From Bacteroidales bacterium (GTDB taxonomy: Bacteria > Bacteroidota > Bacteroidia > Bacteroidales > Dysgonomonadaceae), in contig JAAYTC010000012.1 in NCBI GenBank assembly GCA_012518155.1, positions 1-5,537 on the forward strand: a DNA stretch of 5,537 nucleotides, given 5' to 3'. Shown here piece by piece: positions 1-5,537 of the stretch. The notes beneath the pieces were generated by a model. The model made no database searches, was not told the DNA's origin, and saw only the letters and a list, made by a program, of their open reading frames with translations. Each line of letters starts with the position of its first letter. Position 1 is the first letter of the stretch. A program made the position numbers and the translations under genes.

Positions 1-232
1 CTTCCTTGGTCAGGTCGAGGTACCGGTAGATGACGCGGGACCATTTCGCGTTTTCAACCCCTTCGTCCCCGTTCGAATTCCCTTGGAGCGAACGAACGGC
101 CGAAGCGGTTTGCTGTTGGTGCGCTTCCTGTTGGCGACGCTGTTCGATCCGCTCCCTCGCTGTCTCTTGAGAGAATAGGGGAGCGATCCCGACCAATAAC
201 AGCATAAATATGATTATTTGTTTTGCATGCAT
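1..232 (-). CDS. porN: T9SS ring protein PorN/GldN, N-terminal part (cut by window edge)
   Basis: Partial gene; 77 codons are visible from the ATG at 232, and the rest lies left of the window. The start MHAKQIIIF leads into a hydrophobic stretch (about residues 6-20) ending in LFSQ, a clear Sec signal peptide with likely cleavage before Gln22. A Gln/Arg-rich mature N-terminus follows (about 26-41). At 64-74 comes WSRVIYRYLDL, which matches the conserved opening of the GldN/PorN family (Trp-x-Arg-x-Ile-Tyr-Arg-x-Leu-Asp-Leu). In the characterised systems PorN is periplasmic and binds the PorK lipoprotein to build the large ring under the outer membrane. It is the last of five same-strand T9SS genes, 88 bp after porM, exactly where porN sits in P. 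gingivalis. An ATG at 228 is out of frame, so 232 is the only sensible start. The identity rests on the motif plus position. Confidence 0.9.
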   Translation of the reverse strand, partial: MHAKQIIIFMLLLVGIAPLFSQETARERIEQRRQQEAHQQQTASAVRSLQGNSNGDEGVENAKWSRVIYRYLDLTKE

Positions 233-269
233 TTTTTTGAAATTTTGAGTCTGAATCCTTATTGTCACA

Positions 270-307
270 TCTTGTGTCTTACGTCTTGCGTCTTGTCTCT
301 TGTCTCT
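270..307. repeat. 7-bp tandem repeat between porM and porN (5.4 units)
   Basis: On the plus strand the heptamers are TCTTGTG, TCTTACG, TCTTGCG, TCTTGTC, TCTTGTC, then a partial TCT; on the minus (message) strand the consensus is SRYAAGA or GACAAGA. The tract occupies the middle of the 88-bp gap between the porM stop (321) and the porN start (232). The sequence is unrelated to the heptamer in the porP-porK gap, but the unit length is the same. Confidence 0.8.
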
Positions 308-320
308 ACCATCCCCCCGA

Positions 321-1874
321 TTACTGAACCCTGATCTCCATCACCGCAATCTCCCGTTCCGTCCCATCCGGACCGGCGGCTCGCACGCCCGATATATAGA
401 AGTAACTGCCCCTCGAGAGGCGGCGGATTTGCTCTTTCTGCCTGTCGGAGAATCGGGCACCGTTAGATACTTCAGGAATGGCGTTGCCCATGGAGTCGAA
501 GAAGACGGTGCGAAAGCTTCTTACCTGGAAAGGGACGTGGAGGATACCGTCGTCGATGGCTGCCTCTATGCCCTCGCTGTTCATCAAGATGGCTTTCGAG
601 AGAGCTCCCCCTTTAAATTGCACCGGGTGGCCGTTGGCATCGGTGTATTCGATAAAGGGGGTGGGGTCGGGCAGCGGGCGTACCCTGAACTCTTGCACGG
701 CCATACGACGTGCCGTTCCATCGGCTGTTCGAGCGGCAACGGTGATGGTGCTGTTTTGGCCGACCGTTGTGGGGCGGACTACCCATTGGTTCCCCCGGCG
801 GGTGAGGGTGCCGTTATCCATGGTCGCTTGGACATCACCCGGGGCGATCCCCGGTACCGAGATGCTTATTTCGTTGTCGATGCCCGCGTAGAGCACGTTG
901 GTCAACACGGGAGCGATGGAGGCCATCGGCTCGATCACGGTGTAGTGGCTGCTGAACGGATGGCGCGTTACCGCCCCGTTATCGCCCATCATCTCCAGGT
1001 ATCCTTCCACCGGGAACGTACCCGTGCGGGATGCCGGGATGGAGAGTTGTCCCTCGTTGTCAGACTCCAGCCTGTTCCCGTTCACGTACAGGGAGGGGGA
1101 GCGACGGGTGGTATCCTCGGCCGCGAGGATGACCCGGGCACGGTAGTTCCCGCCTTGCATCACGATATCCGATTCGGGAATCAGGTAGGCATTCAGGCGG
1201 TTTACTCGGTAATCGCCTCCGCCCACGTTATGAAGGATGTTTACTAACGCTTCTCCTTCCGACGAGCGGATGTCGTTCTCTATTTTCGTGAGCATCGTGA
1301 TGGCCGCCGCCAAGGGCATCTGTTCGAAGAGGGCGGCCTCCCATTTGTTGTTGGAGGTGGGAGAGCGGGTGCTTAGGTTTTTTTCGATGATCGACCTTCT
1401 GGCGGGGTCTGTCACATGGCCCATCACGGTTTCCCGGTACCGATCGATGGATGCTTTCAGGTTGGCACCTTCCCCGTTGATGGGCGAGAGCATCACCACG
1501 GAGGCGGCACTTAAATCGTCCTTGTGCTTGATATTGTTGAGATCGCCTCGCTTTCCATCGGCCTCGCGTACCATCCGGAGTTTTAACTCCTCGATATATT
1601 CGACTAATGAGTCGCTCATGGAGCGTACCTGCGCCCCTTTCTCGTGCCATTCTCCCGCCTTTTCGGGGTTCTGCGCGTTGTAGGCGGAAAGCTCCTCCAT
1701 GATCAACGCGTTGCGCTCCAGCAACGCGGCCGACGAGTCGCCCAGGCTGTCGTCCACCACCTTGAAACCGTCCAGTACCTCCACCGACACGTTCAGTGCC
1801 AGCATCGCGATGAACACCAGGTACATCACGTTGATCATTTTCTGACGAGGGGAGTGGGGACTGTTTACGGCCAT
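321..1874 (-). CDS. porM: T9SS motor subunit PorM/GldM
   Basis: Encodes 517 residues, a normal length for the family. The N-terminus has the signature PRQKMINVMYLVFIAMLAL: a short cytoplasmic tail, then one transmembrane helix (about residues 14-34), then a long periplasmic region. Arg10 lines up with the arginine (Arg9 in Flavobacterium GldM) that in the known GldLM motor pairs with the membrane glutamate of GldL. Residues 40-210 are the largely helical first periplasmic domain. The remainder reads as beta-rich repeated domains (for example AYLIPESDIVMQGGNYRARV near 230 and VNGNRLESDNEGQLSIPASRTG near 265-285), as expected of the four-domain dimeric periplasmic shaft that reaches the PorK-PorN ring. 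It ends MEIRVQ then TAA. The ATG at 1874 lies 12 bp after porL, so the two motor subunits are tightly coupled. Identity is secure. Confidence 0.97.
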   Translation of the reverse strand: MAVNSPHSPRQKMINVMYLVFIAMLALNVSVEVLDGFKVVDDSLGDSSAALLERNALIMEELSAYNAQNPEKAGEWHEKGAQVRSMSDSLVEYIEELKLRMVREADGKRGDLNNIKHKDDLSAASVVMLSPINGEGANLKASIDRYRETVMGHVTDPARRSIIEKNLSTRSPTSNNKWEAALFEQMPLAAAITMLTKIENDIRSSEGEALVNILHNVGGGDYRVNRLNAYLIPESDIVMQGGNYRARVILAAEDTTRRSPSLYVNGNRLESDNEGQLSIPASRTGTFPVEGYLEMMGDNGAVTRHPFSSHYTVIEPMASIAPVLTNVLYAGIDNEISISVPGIAPGDVQATMDNGTLTRRGNQWVVRPTTVGQNSTITVAARTADGTARRMAVQEFRVRPLPDPTPFIEYTDANGHPVQFKGGALSKAILMNSEGIEAAIDDGILHVPFQVRSFRTVFFDSMGNAIPEVSNGARFSDRQKEQIRRLSRGSYFYISGVRAAGPDGTEREIAVMEIRVQ

Positions 1875-1886
1875 TGCTGGGACATT

Positions 1887-2600
1887 TTAGGGGCGTGGGT
1901 TCGCCGGGTTATCGCCTCGGTTCACGGTCATCGCGTGCAGCATGCGGCCGTATACTTCGTTCAACTCCTTGAGCTGATCTGCCATCTTTTCCGTCTCTTC
2001 TTTGATGGAGGTGCCGTCGGGCAAAGCATCGCTATACACCGTGCGAAGGCGATTCAGTCCCTGGTTGATTTGCTCGATGGTGCCTAACTGGCTGCTGATG
2101 CTCTTGAGTTGCACCTCGTAGATGGAGTTGAGCCCCGTCAGCGTGCGGTTCAGGTTTTCCATCTGTTGGTTGTACTCCTCGGTGCTGGACGACAGGTCGT
2201 GGGGAATGGTTTCTTGCGGAACCGCGCAGGCGTCATCTTGGCGCCCTGGTTCCGGCGGGTATTCGCTTCTTCGGTGGTTTGTCACGGCGGTTTGCAGTAT
2301 ACCGGCACTGCCTACATCGGACCGGTCTTTTGGGTCTCGGCCGCTCAGTGCCGGGAAGACCTCCTCCCAGGCGTAGTCCTGCATCGGTCGGTCGAACGCC
2401 GAAAGGATGAACACGAGCACCTCGGTCATCATCCCGATAAAGAGCATTTCGTTGCCGAAGGGGAAGTGGAGGAGCTTGAACATAGCACCGAGAATCACGA
2501 TGGCGGCCCCGATGCTGTAGGCGAAGTTGATGAACCGCTTCCCCCGCTCGGTCTGAAGGAACCGCTCTAACCGGTTCTTGTATCTGCTATAGGCATTCAT
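1887..2600 (-). CDS. porL: T9SS motor subunit PorL/GldL
   Basis: Inner-membrane partner of PorM and the proton-channel half of the T9SS motor. Counting from the ATG at 2600 the protein has 237 residues. MNAYSRYKNRLERF at the N-terminus matches how PorL proteins usually begin, so I prefer this start; an in-frame ATG at 2624 and a TTG at 2630 would add 8 or 10 Lys/Asn-rich residues. Two membrane helices follow (about 23-44 and 51-69). GAMFKLLH has Lys42 and His45, and GMMTEVLVF has Glu60, aligned with the essential membrane glutamate (Glu49) of Flavobacterium GldL. Then comes WEEVFPAL (78-85), typical of the family, a linker, and a cytoplasmic coiled coil (about 143-222). The linker at about 104-135 is short and unusually rich in Pro, Arg and His, with a Cys; see the findings. 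No strong Shine-Dalgarno is seen, as is usual in this phylum. Confidence 0.93.
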   Translation of the reverse strand: MNAYSRYKNRLERFLQTERGKRFINFAYSIGAAIVILGAMFKLLHFPFGNEMLFIGMMTEVLVFILSAFDRPMQDYAWEEVFPALSGRDPKDRSDVGSAGILQTAVTNHRRSEYPPEPGRQDDACAVPQETIPHDLSSSTEEYNQQMENLNRTLTGLNSIYEVQLKSISSQLGTIEQINQGLNRLRTVYSDALPDGTSIKEETEKMADQLKELNEVYGRMLHAMTVNRGDNPANPRP

Positions 2601-2699
2601 AGGCTTGTTTTTGTTTTCATTCATTTTCAATAGACTATTCTTCGCCGTGGCATATCAAGCAAGCTTGAATCTCCTCATCCGTCTTACAGAATAGTTTCA

Positions 2700-4034
2700 C
2701 TATTTCCCCGTGCTTACTTGCGTGCGAACGCAACGAAACCCGATGTAGGATCGCCCTCGGTTCTGCTGTTCGCTATCGCGCATATCGGGACGGATAAACG
2801 GGTATATATCTTTCCATGATCCCCCCTTGACTACCTTTCGCATGGCCGAAGAAGGGTCGTCTTCCGTTGCATTGTAACGGAACTCCGGGTTCATATCGCC
2901 CATTAACTCATTGCCTGCTTCGGTGTAGGCGGTGGAGGTCCATTCCGCCGCGTTCCCTACCATATCGTAGAGTCCGTACGCGTTGGGCTTGTAGCTTCTC
3001 ACCCTAGCGGTGATCAGGTGGTTGTCCGCGGCGTATCCTCCCTCGCCCGGCTTGAAGTTGGCCTGAAAGCATCCGCTCTCGTTGATGACTTCGGTGTTTT
3101 GTGCCGCCATTTCCCATTCCGCCTCGGTCGGCAGGCGGTACTTCTCGATGATCACATCGTCGCGGTTGATAGCTCGTCGAAGAAAGAGGGTGCGCCATTC
3201 GCAAAAGGCGGTGGCTTGATCCCATGAAACGCCCACCACCGGGTGGTGCGCGTAGGCAGGATGTGAAAAGTAATGACGAAGGTAACGTTCGTTGTCCGCC
3301 CCCGGGAAGTCGTTCACCCAGCAGGTGGTGTCGGGGTAGATGTTCACGATGCGGGTATGCACGAAATCGTGAAGGTCGCTTCGCGGGCGGGTGATGGTCT
3401 CGTTCACTACCCGGCCGTCCGGGGCGATGTAGGCCGTATCTTTCGTGATAAGGATGGCCTCTTGATATTGCCGGCGTGCCGCTTCGGCCGCGTCGAACCA
3501 CTCGTAGCGAAAGTTCAGTTGGCGTGCGTCCAGCATTTTTTCGCCCGTGATGGGGTGGGTGATGTAAAGGCTATTGATGGCTGCCTCCTCCTCTTCGGTG
3601 TTGAGTCTCCACGGGATGGGGAGCGACCAGTTCAGGCGGGGAGGGATCGGATCGCCGTACTCGTCCTCGGTGATCTTGTAAAAATCATCCCCCGCGAAGG
3701 CAGGGTCCGCAAGGCGCTCCCGTATAATGGAGTCGCGTACCCAGTAGACAAACTGCTTGTATTGGGAGTTGGTGATCTCGGTTTCGTCCATCCAGAAATT
3801 GTCGACCGACACCCCGCGGGAGGGTATCGTGATGCCCCAGAGGGAATCGATCTCGCCTGCTCCCATCGTGTAGGTTCCACGCGATACCAATACCATGTTG
3901 TACGGGGTGGGTTCTGCCCACACCTTGCCGACCGGCACCCCGGTGAGTTCACCCCCGATGCTACTTCCGATGCCTCGTCTACCGCAAGAAACGATCGCGA
4001 TCAAGAAGAGTATACAAAAGATCCATTTTCTCAT
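2700..4034 (-). CDS. porK: T9SS ring lipoprotein PorK/GldK
   Basis: Encodes 444 residues from the ATG at 4034; a TTG three codons upstream is unlikely because MRKWIFCILFLIAIVSCG is a complete lipoprotein signal with lipobox Ile-Val-Ser-Cys17. The mature protein has the formylglycine-generating-enzyme-like (FGE/SUMF) fold: MVLVSRGTYTMG (47-58), VVGVSWDQATAFCEWR (266-281), YRLPTEAEWEMA (299-310), NAYGLYDMVGNAAEW (351-365), KGGSWKD (403-409) and GFRCVR (432-437). A family-specific insertion of roughly 130 residues (about 100-235) splits the domain. The GGSW segment lacks the paired active-site cysteines of true FGE enzymes, so this is a structural, non-catalytic copy, as known for GldK/PorK. It is anchored in the outer membrane and forms the periplasmic ring with PorN. 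It lies 74 bp after porP and 99 bp before porL on the same strand. Confidence 0.96.
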   Translation of the reverse strand: MRKWIFCILFLIAIVSCGRRGIGSSIGGELTGVPVGKVWAEPTPYNMVLVSRGTYTMGAGEIDSLWGITIPSRGVSVDNFWMDETEITNSQYKQFVYWVRDSIIRERLADPAFAGDDFYKITEDEYGDPIPPRLNWSLPIPWRLNTEEEEAAINSLYITHPITGEKMLDARQLNFRYEWFDAAEAARRQYQEAILITKDTAYIAPDGRVVNETITRPRSDLHDFVHTRIVNIYPDTTCWVNDFPGADNERYLRHYFSHPAYAHHPVVGVSWDQATAFCEWRTLFLRRAINRDDVIIEKYRLPTEAEWEMAAQNTEVINESGCFQANFKPGEGGYAADNHLITARVRSYKPNAYGLYDMVGNAAEWTSTAYTEAGNELMGDMNPEFRYNATEDDPSSAMRKVVKGGSWKDIYPFIRPDMRDSEQQNRGRSYIGFRCVRTQVSTGK

Positions 4035-4041
4035 CTTCGTC

Positions 4042-4104
4042 AATTAGCAATGAACAGTTAGTAGTTAGTAATTAATAATCAATGATTAATAATTAGCCGT
4101 TAGC
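4042..4104. repeat. Nine degenerate 7-bp tandem units between porP and porK
   Basis: Read on the minus strand from just after the porP stop, the gap divides into nine consecutive heptamers: GCTAACG, GCTAATT, ATTAATC, ATTGATT, ATTAATT, ACTAACT, ACTAACT, GTTCATT, GCTAATT. The rough consensus is AYTAAYT. They fill nearly the whole 74-bp gap, leaving only 4 bp on the porP side and 7 bp before the porK ATG at 4034. The tract is transcribed if the operon is continuous. It is AT-rich and rich in stop codons, so it is not coding. Confidence 0.8.
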
Positions 4105-4108
4105 CATG

Positions 4109-5149
4109 TTACAGTAGCCGGATGCTTTTGTGGGGCTGCCGTTTCGGCTTGAAGTAATCCACCGGGAATTCGTACCGGAGGTACATCTCGTGACTTCCTT
4201 TGCTCGACTTTCCAAATCCCTTAGTATACAAATCATAGGCGTATCCCCATTCAACCCCTTTAAGAGTTGTTCCCGCGAAAAGAACCCAACCGTGATCTTT
4301 TCGCCACGAAGCACCTCCCGAGAACTTCTTATCGTACACGAATCGGAGCGTGACTTGTGCCCTTGTGTCGTCCGAACTGTTTTGTAGCCACACCATCGGC
4401 TGTAACTCTAACGAACGAAAGAGCCGAATATTGTATCCGGCCATGAAATTATAGGAGCGAGGAACGGAGGAGCGGAGGGAGTCCGTAGGCTCTATCGGGA
4501 GAAGGGGAGGAGCATCGGGATTTTCAGAAAGGATCTCCGGATTTAATACCGGGAATCGGGGATGATTGATATGCAGGTTTGAAAAGCCGATAAAGAGCGA
4601 TGGGCTGGTCCAAGAGATGCCGGCTCCAAGATCGAATAATTTTTTGTCGGTCGACGCTACTTGAAACTTCCCGTGGCTTAACGAAAGGGAATCAGCAACA
4701 AATTGTCGATTCCCCGCATTGAACTTCAGGTCGTGCACTCCTGCTTGAAGGCCAACGTTTAGGAATCCGTCGCCGATCTCTTTCTTGAAGCTGTACTGCG
4801 CGGTCAGCAGAGAATTACGGAGCGAACCGACCCTCTCGGTATGCGCGGCCACTCCCACGCCGTGACGTCTCCCTAAGAACTCGAAAGGCATATCGGCCGC
4901 GATAAGAAAATATTGGGGAGCCTGCTCAATACCGCTCCACGGGTACCGGTAGAGCGCGGTCGCCCGGATGGCCTCCTTCTCCCCGGCGAAAGAAGGGTTG
5001 ATATAGCTTCGGGTCGCCCAATAGTGGCTATACGAGACATCCCATTGCGCCCGTGTTGGGAGAATCACGCAGAGGAAGAGGAGCACTGCCCATAAAAATC
5101 GCCGTTTTTCCATTGACAGTTTAACGGGTAAACGGCGAAAAAATTGCAT
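4109..5149 (-). CDS. porP: PorP/SprF-family T9SS outer-membrane protein
   Basis: Encodes 346 residues from the ATG at 5149. The start is followed by MEKRRFLWAVLLFLCVILPTRAQ, a classic signal peptide whose own Met is codon 13 (ATG at 5113). That internal ATG would give a tidier 22-residue signal, so the true start may be 5113. The mature N-terminus AQWDVSYSHYWATRSYINPSFAG is the PorP/SprF signature (an Asn-Pro-Ser-Phe-Ala-Gly-like motif). The rest alternates aromatic and polar residues in short strands (for example ALYRYPWSGIEQAPQYFLIAADMPF, LLTAQYSFKKEIG, SYNFMAGYNIRLF, EMYLRYEFPVDYF), consistent with an outer-membrane beta-barrel. Family members are needed for secretion or surface attachment of T9SS cargo. 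It is the first gene of the operon, as in P. gingivalis, and faces the 277-bp divergent intergenic region. Confidence 0.93.
   Translation of the reverse strand: MQFFRRLPVKLSMEKRRFLWAVLLFLCVILPTRAQWDVSYSHYWATRSYINPSFAGEKEAIRATALYRYPWSGIEQAPQYFLIAADMPFEFLGRRHGVGVAAHTERVGSLRNSLLTAQYSFKKEIGDGFLNVGLQAGVHDLKFNAGNRQFVADSLSLSHGKFQVASTDKKLFDLGAGISWTSPSLFIGFSNLHINHPRFPVLNPEILSENPDAPPLLPIEPTDSLRSSVPRSYNFMAGYNIRLFRSLELQPMVWLQNSSDDTRAQVTLRFVYDKKFSGGASWRKDHGWVLFAGTTLKGVEWGYAYDLYTKGFGKSSKGSHEMYLRYEFPVDYFKPKRQPHKSIRLL
5101..5136. repeat. Small inverted repeats at the porP translation start
   Basis: GCCGTTT at 5101-5107 is the inverse of AAACGGC at 5130-5136, and GTTTA-ACGGG-TAAAC at 5119-5133 is a compact inner hairpin. 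They are alternatives, since they share the AAAC segment. Both lie between or around the two candidate porP start codons (5149 and 5113). The inner hairpin would sit just ahead of the ATG at 5113. This may be only chance codon structure. Confidence 0.3.
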
Positions 5150-5178
5150 TTAATCCGACTTACTTACGTTTCGTATCT

Positions 5179-5208
5179 GTCAATTGTTATACTTATTGCT
5201 AAAATGAG
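5179..5208. repeat. 30-bp direct repeat, copy A
   Basis: This copy begins GTCAATTGTTATACTTATTG and matches the segment at 5245-5274 at 28 of 30 positions, in the same orientation and 66 bp apart. It lies 30 bp upstream of the porP start codon, so on the minus strand it sits where leader or promoter elements of the por operon would be expected. No consensus TAnnTTTG box was found in it. Function unknown. Confidence 0.75.
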
Positions 5209-5244
5209 TCCGCTCCAAGTCGCTTTCCGGCCCGTGAGTATGGC

Positions 5245-5274
5245 GTCAATTATTATACTTATTGATAAAATGAG
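5245..5274. repeat. 30-bp direct repeat, copy B
   Basis: This is the second copy, beginning GTCAATTATTATACTTATTG, and differs from copy A only at its 8th and 21st bases (A for G, A for C). It ends 16 bp before the first palindrome of the operator-like array. The 36 bp between copies A and B are GC-richer and not repeated, so this is a pair of sites and not a simple tandem duplication of a longer unit. Confidence 0.75.
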
Positions 5275-5290
5275 GCGAAAACGGCAATAA

Positions 5291-5405
5291 TGTTGTTTGA
5301 AAACAACAGAAGATAAGAAAAATGTTGTGAGTAGGAAACAAAATAGAATAAAAGTGTTGTTTGTAAACAACAAAATGCAGATTAAATTGTTTTATGTAAA
5401 CAACA
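5291..5405. repeat. Four phased copies of an 18-bp palindrome (putative operator array)
   Basis: Copy 1 (5291-5308) is TGTTGTTTGAAAACAACA and copy 3 (5355-5372) is TGTTGTTTGTAAACAACA; both have perfect 8-bp inverted arms around a 2-bp centre. Copy 4 (5388-5405) matches copy 3 at 16 of 18 positions and keeps the right arm intact. Copy 2 (5323-5340) is decayed, matching at 13 of 18. The centres are 32, 32 and 33 bp apart, about three helical turns, so all copies face the same side of the DNA. The last one overlaps the ATPase promoter. Symmetry, phasing and position suggest binding sites for a dimeric regulator, which is an inference. They could also act on porP, whose start is 142 bp away on the other strand. 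Confidence 0.7.
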
Positions 5406-5418
5406 ATTCTTATCTTTG
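5387..5418 (+). promoter_or_regulatory. Bacteroidota-type promoter of the ATPase gene
   Basis: TATCTTTG at 5411-5418 fits the Bacteroidota -7 consensus TAnnTTTG exactly. A TTG at 5387-5389 lies 21 bp upstream, within the normal spacing for the -33 element. Transcription should start some 5-8 bp after the -7 box, around 5424-5427, so the message would have almost no leader before the ATG at 5427. The fourth palindrome (5388-5405) covers the region between the two promoter elements and overlaps the -33 TTG. A bound protein there would be well placed to block or alter initiation. The promoter is a consensus match, not a proven one. Confidence 0.65.
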
Positions 5419-5426
5419 AATAAAAA

Positions 5427-5537
5427 ATGGAAGAACTGTATTTTATATTTACCCGACAGTTGAGAAATGTAAGCATGCAATTCTTCAGGTATCTGCACGA
5501 TAAGATCGATTGGTCGAACCGATTAATTTTTATTTTA
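5427..5537 (+). CDS. Probable AAA_14/DUF4143-type P-loop ATPase, N-terminus only
   Basis: An open frame begins at the ATG at 5427 and runs off the right edge after 37 codons with no stop. It reads MEELYFIFTRQLRNV, then SMQFFRYLHDKIDWSNRLIF. The pattern of a short helix, then R-Y-L-x-x-x-I-x-W-x-x-R-L-I-x-I, is how the many Bacteroidota ATPases of the AAA_14 plus DUF4143 type begin, just before their Walker A loop. That loop would fall immediately beyond the window, so the decisive motif is not visible. A good Bacteroidota promoter lies directly upstream, which supports a real gene. These ATPases are often multi-copy accessory genes of unknown role; nothing here ties this one to secretion, and it is transcribed away from the por operon. 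Confidence 0.72.
   Translation, partial: MEELYFIFTRQLRNVSMQFFRYLHDKIDWSNRLIFIL

Noticed and set aside
300..1247. A 315-codon open frame on the plus strand opposite porM
   Set aside because: It lies wholly antisense to porM, and its product is His/Gly/Arg-rich with no recognisable motif; it is a shadow of a GC-rich coding strand.
2109..2570. Plus-strand open frames opposite porL
   Set aside because: They mirror porL codons. I checked them because of the odd PorL linker, but they show no independent protein signature.
2625..2630. TTG start for porL at 2630 and likewise TTG at 4043 for porK
   Set aside because: In-frame ATG codons immediately downstream give better N-termini (MNAYSRYKN for PorL; a compact lipoprotein signal for PorK).
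2655..2668. TCAAGC-AA-GCTTGA palindrome in the porK-porL gap
   Set aside because: It is short, with too small a loop for a stable hairpin and no U-tract, so it is not supported as a terminator or operator. The rest of this 99-bp gap shows nothing.
3273..4061. A 262-codon plus-strand open frame opposite porK
   Set aside because: It is antisense to the well-supported porK and has no family features.
5150..5290. Promoter for the por operon on the minus strand
   Set aside because: One must exist nearby, but I found no exact TAnnTTTG box with a correctly spaced TTG; naming a site would be guessing.
5291..5405. CRISPR array
   Set aside because: Repeats are 18 bp with 14-bp gaps, far too short for repeats and spacers; one copy is heavily decayed and no cas genes are present.
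5164..5476. Small minus-strand open frames (69 and 76 codons) in the divergent intergenic region
   Set aside because: Their translations simply repeat the palindromes and direct repeats (Phe/Ile/Leu-rich repetitive strings); one uses the ATPase coding region in antisense. No coding support.
5475..5486. The ATPase frame and PorP both contain MQFFR near their N-termini
   Set aside because: A five-residue coincidence with differing codons and no surrounding similarity.

Overview
The window carries the core operon of a type IX secretion system (T9SS, Por/Gld secretion), the export machine found only in the Bacteroidota. Five consecutive genes on the minus strand read porP, porK/gldK, porL/gldL, porM/gldM and porN/gldN. 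This is the gene order known from Porphyromonas gingivalis. The N-terminus of PorL (a Y-x-RYKN-x-LE motif before the first membrane helix) also resembles the Porphyromonas/Tannerella/Parabacteroides branch more than Flavobacterium. The host is therefore most likely a member of the Bacteroidales; the genus cannot be fixed from this stretch alone.

Layout, left to right: the first 77 codons of porN (1-232, running off the left edge); an 88-bp gap with a 7-bp tandem repeat; porM (321-1874); a 12-bp gap; porL (1887-2600); a 99-bp gap with no obvious gene; porK (2700-4034); a 74-bp gap almost wholly made of nine degenerate 7-bp units; porP (4109-5149). Next comes a 277-bp AT-rich divergent intergenic region (5150-5426). 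It holds two near-identical 30-bp direct repeats and an evenly spaced series of four TGTTGTTT-type palindromes. At 5427 a plus-strand gene begins and runs off the right edge; its first 37 residues look like the N-terminus of the Bacteroidota AAA_14/DUF4143-type P-loop ATPases.

How the genes work together: PorL and PorM form the inner-membrane proton-driven motor, with PorL cytoplasmic and membrane-embedded and PorM reaching across the periplasm. PorK (an outer-membrane lipoprotein) and PorN form a periplasmic ring under the outer membrane that the motor contacts. PorP is an outer-membrane protein of the PorP/SprF family associated with the same machine. Co-transcription from a promoter upstream of porP is expected, but I could not find a convincing consensus promoter for it.

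The T9SS genes are ordinary apart from a short, compositionally odd linker in PorL. The least explained parts are non-coding: the palindrome series overlapping the ATPase promoter, the 30-bp direct repeats, and the two unrelated 7-bp repeat tracts that fill two gaps in the operon.
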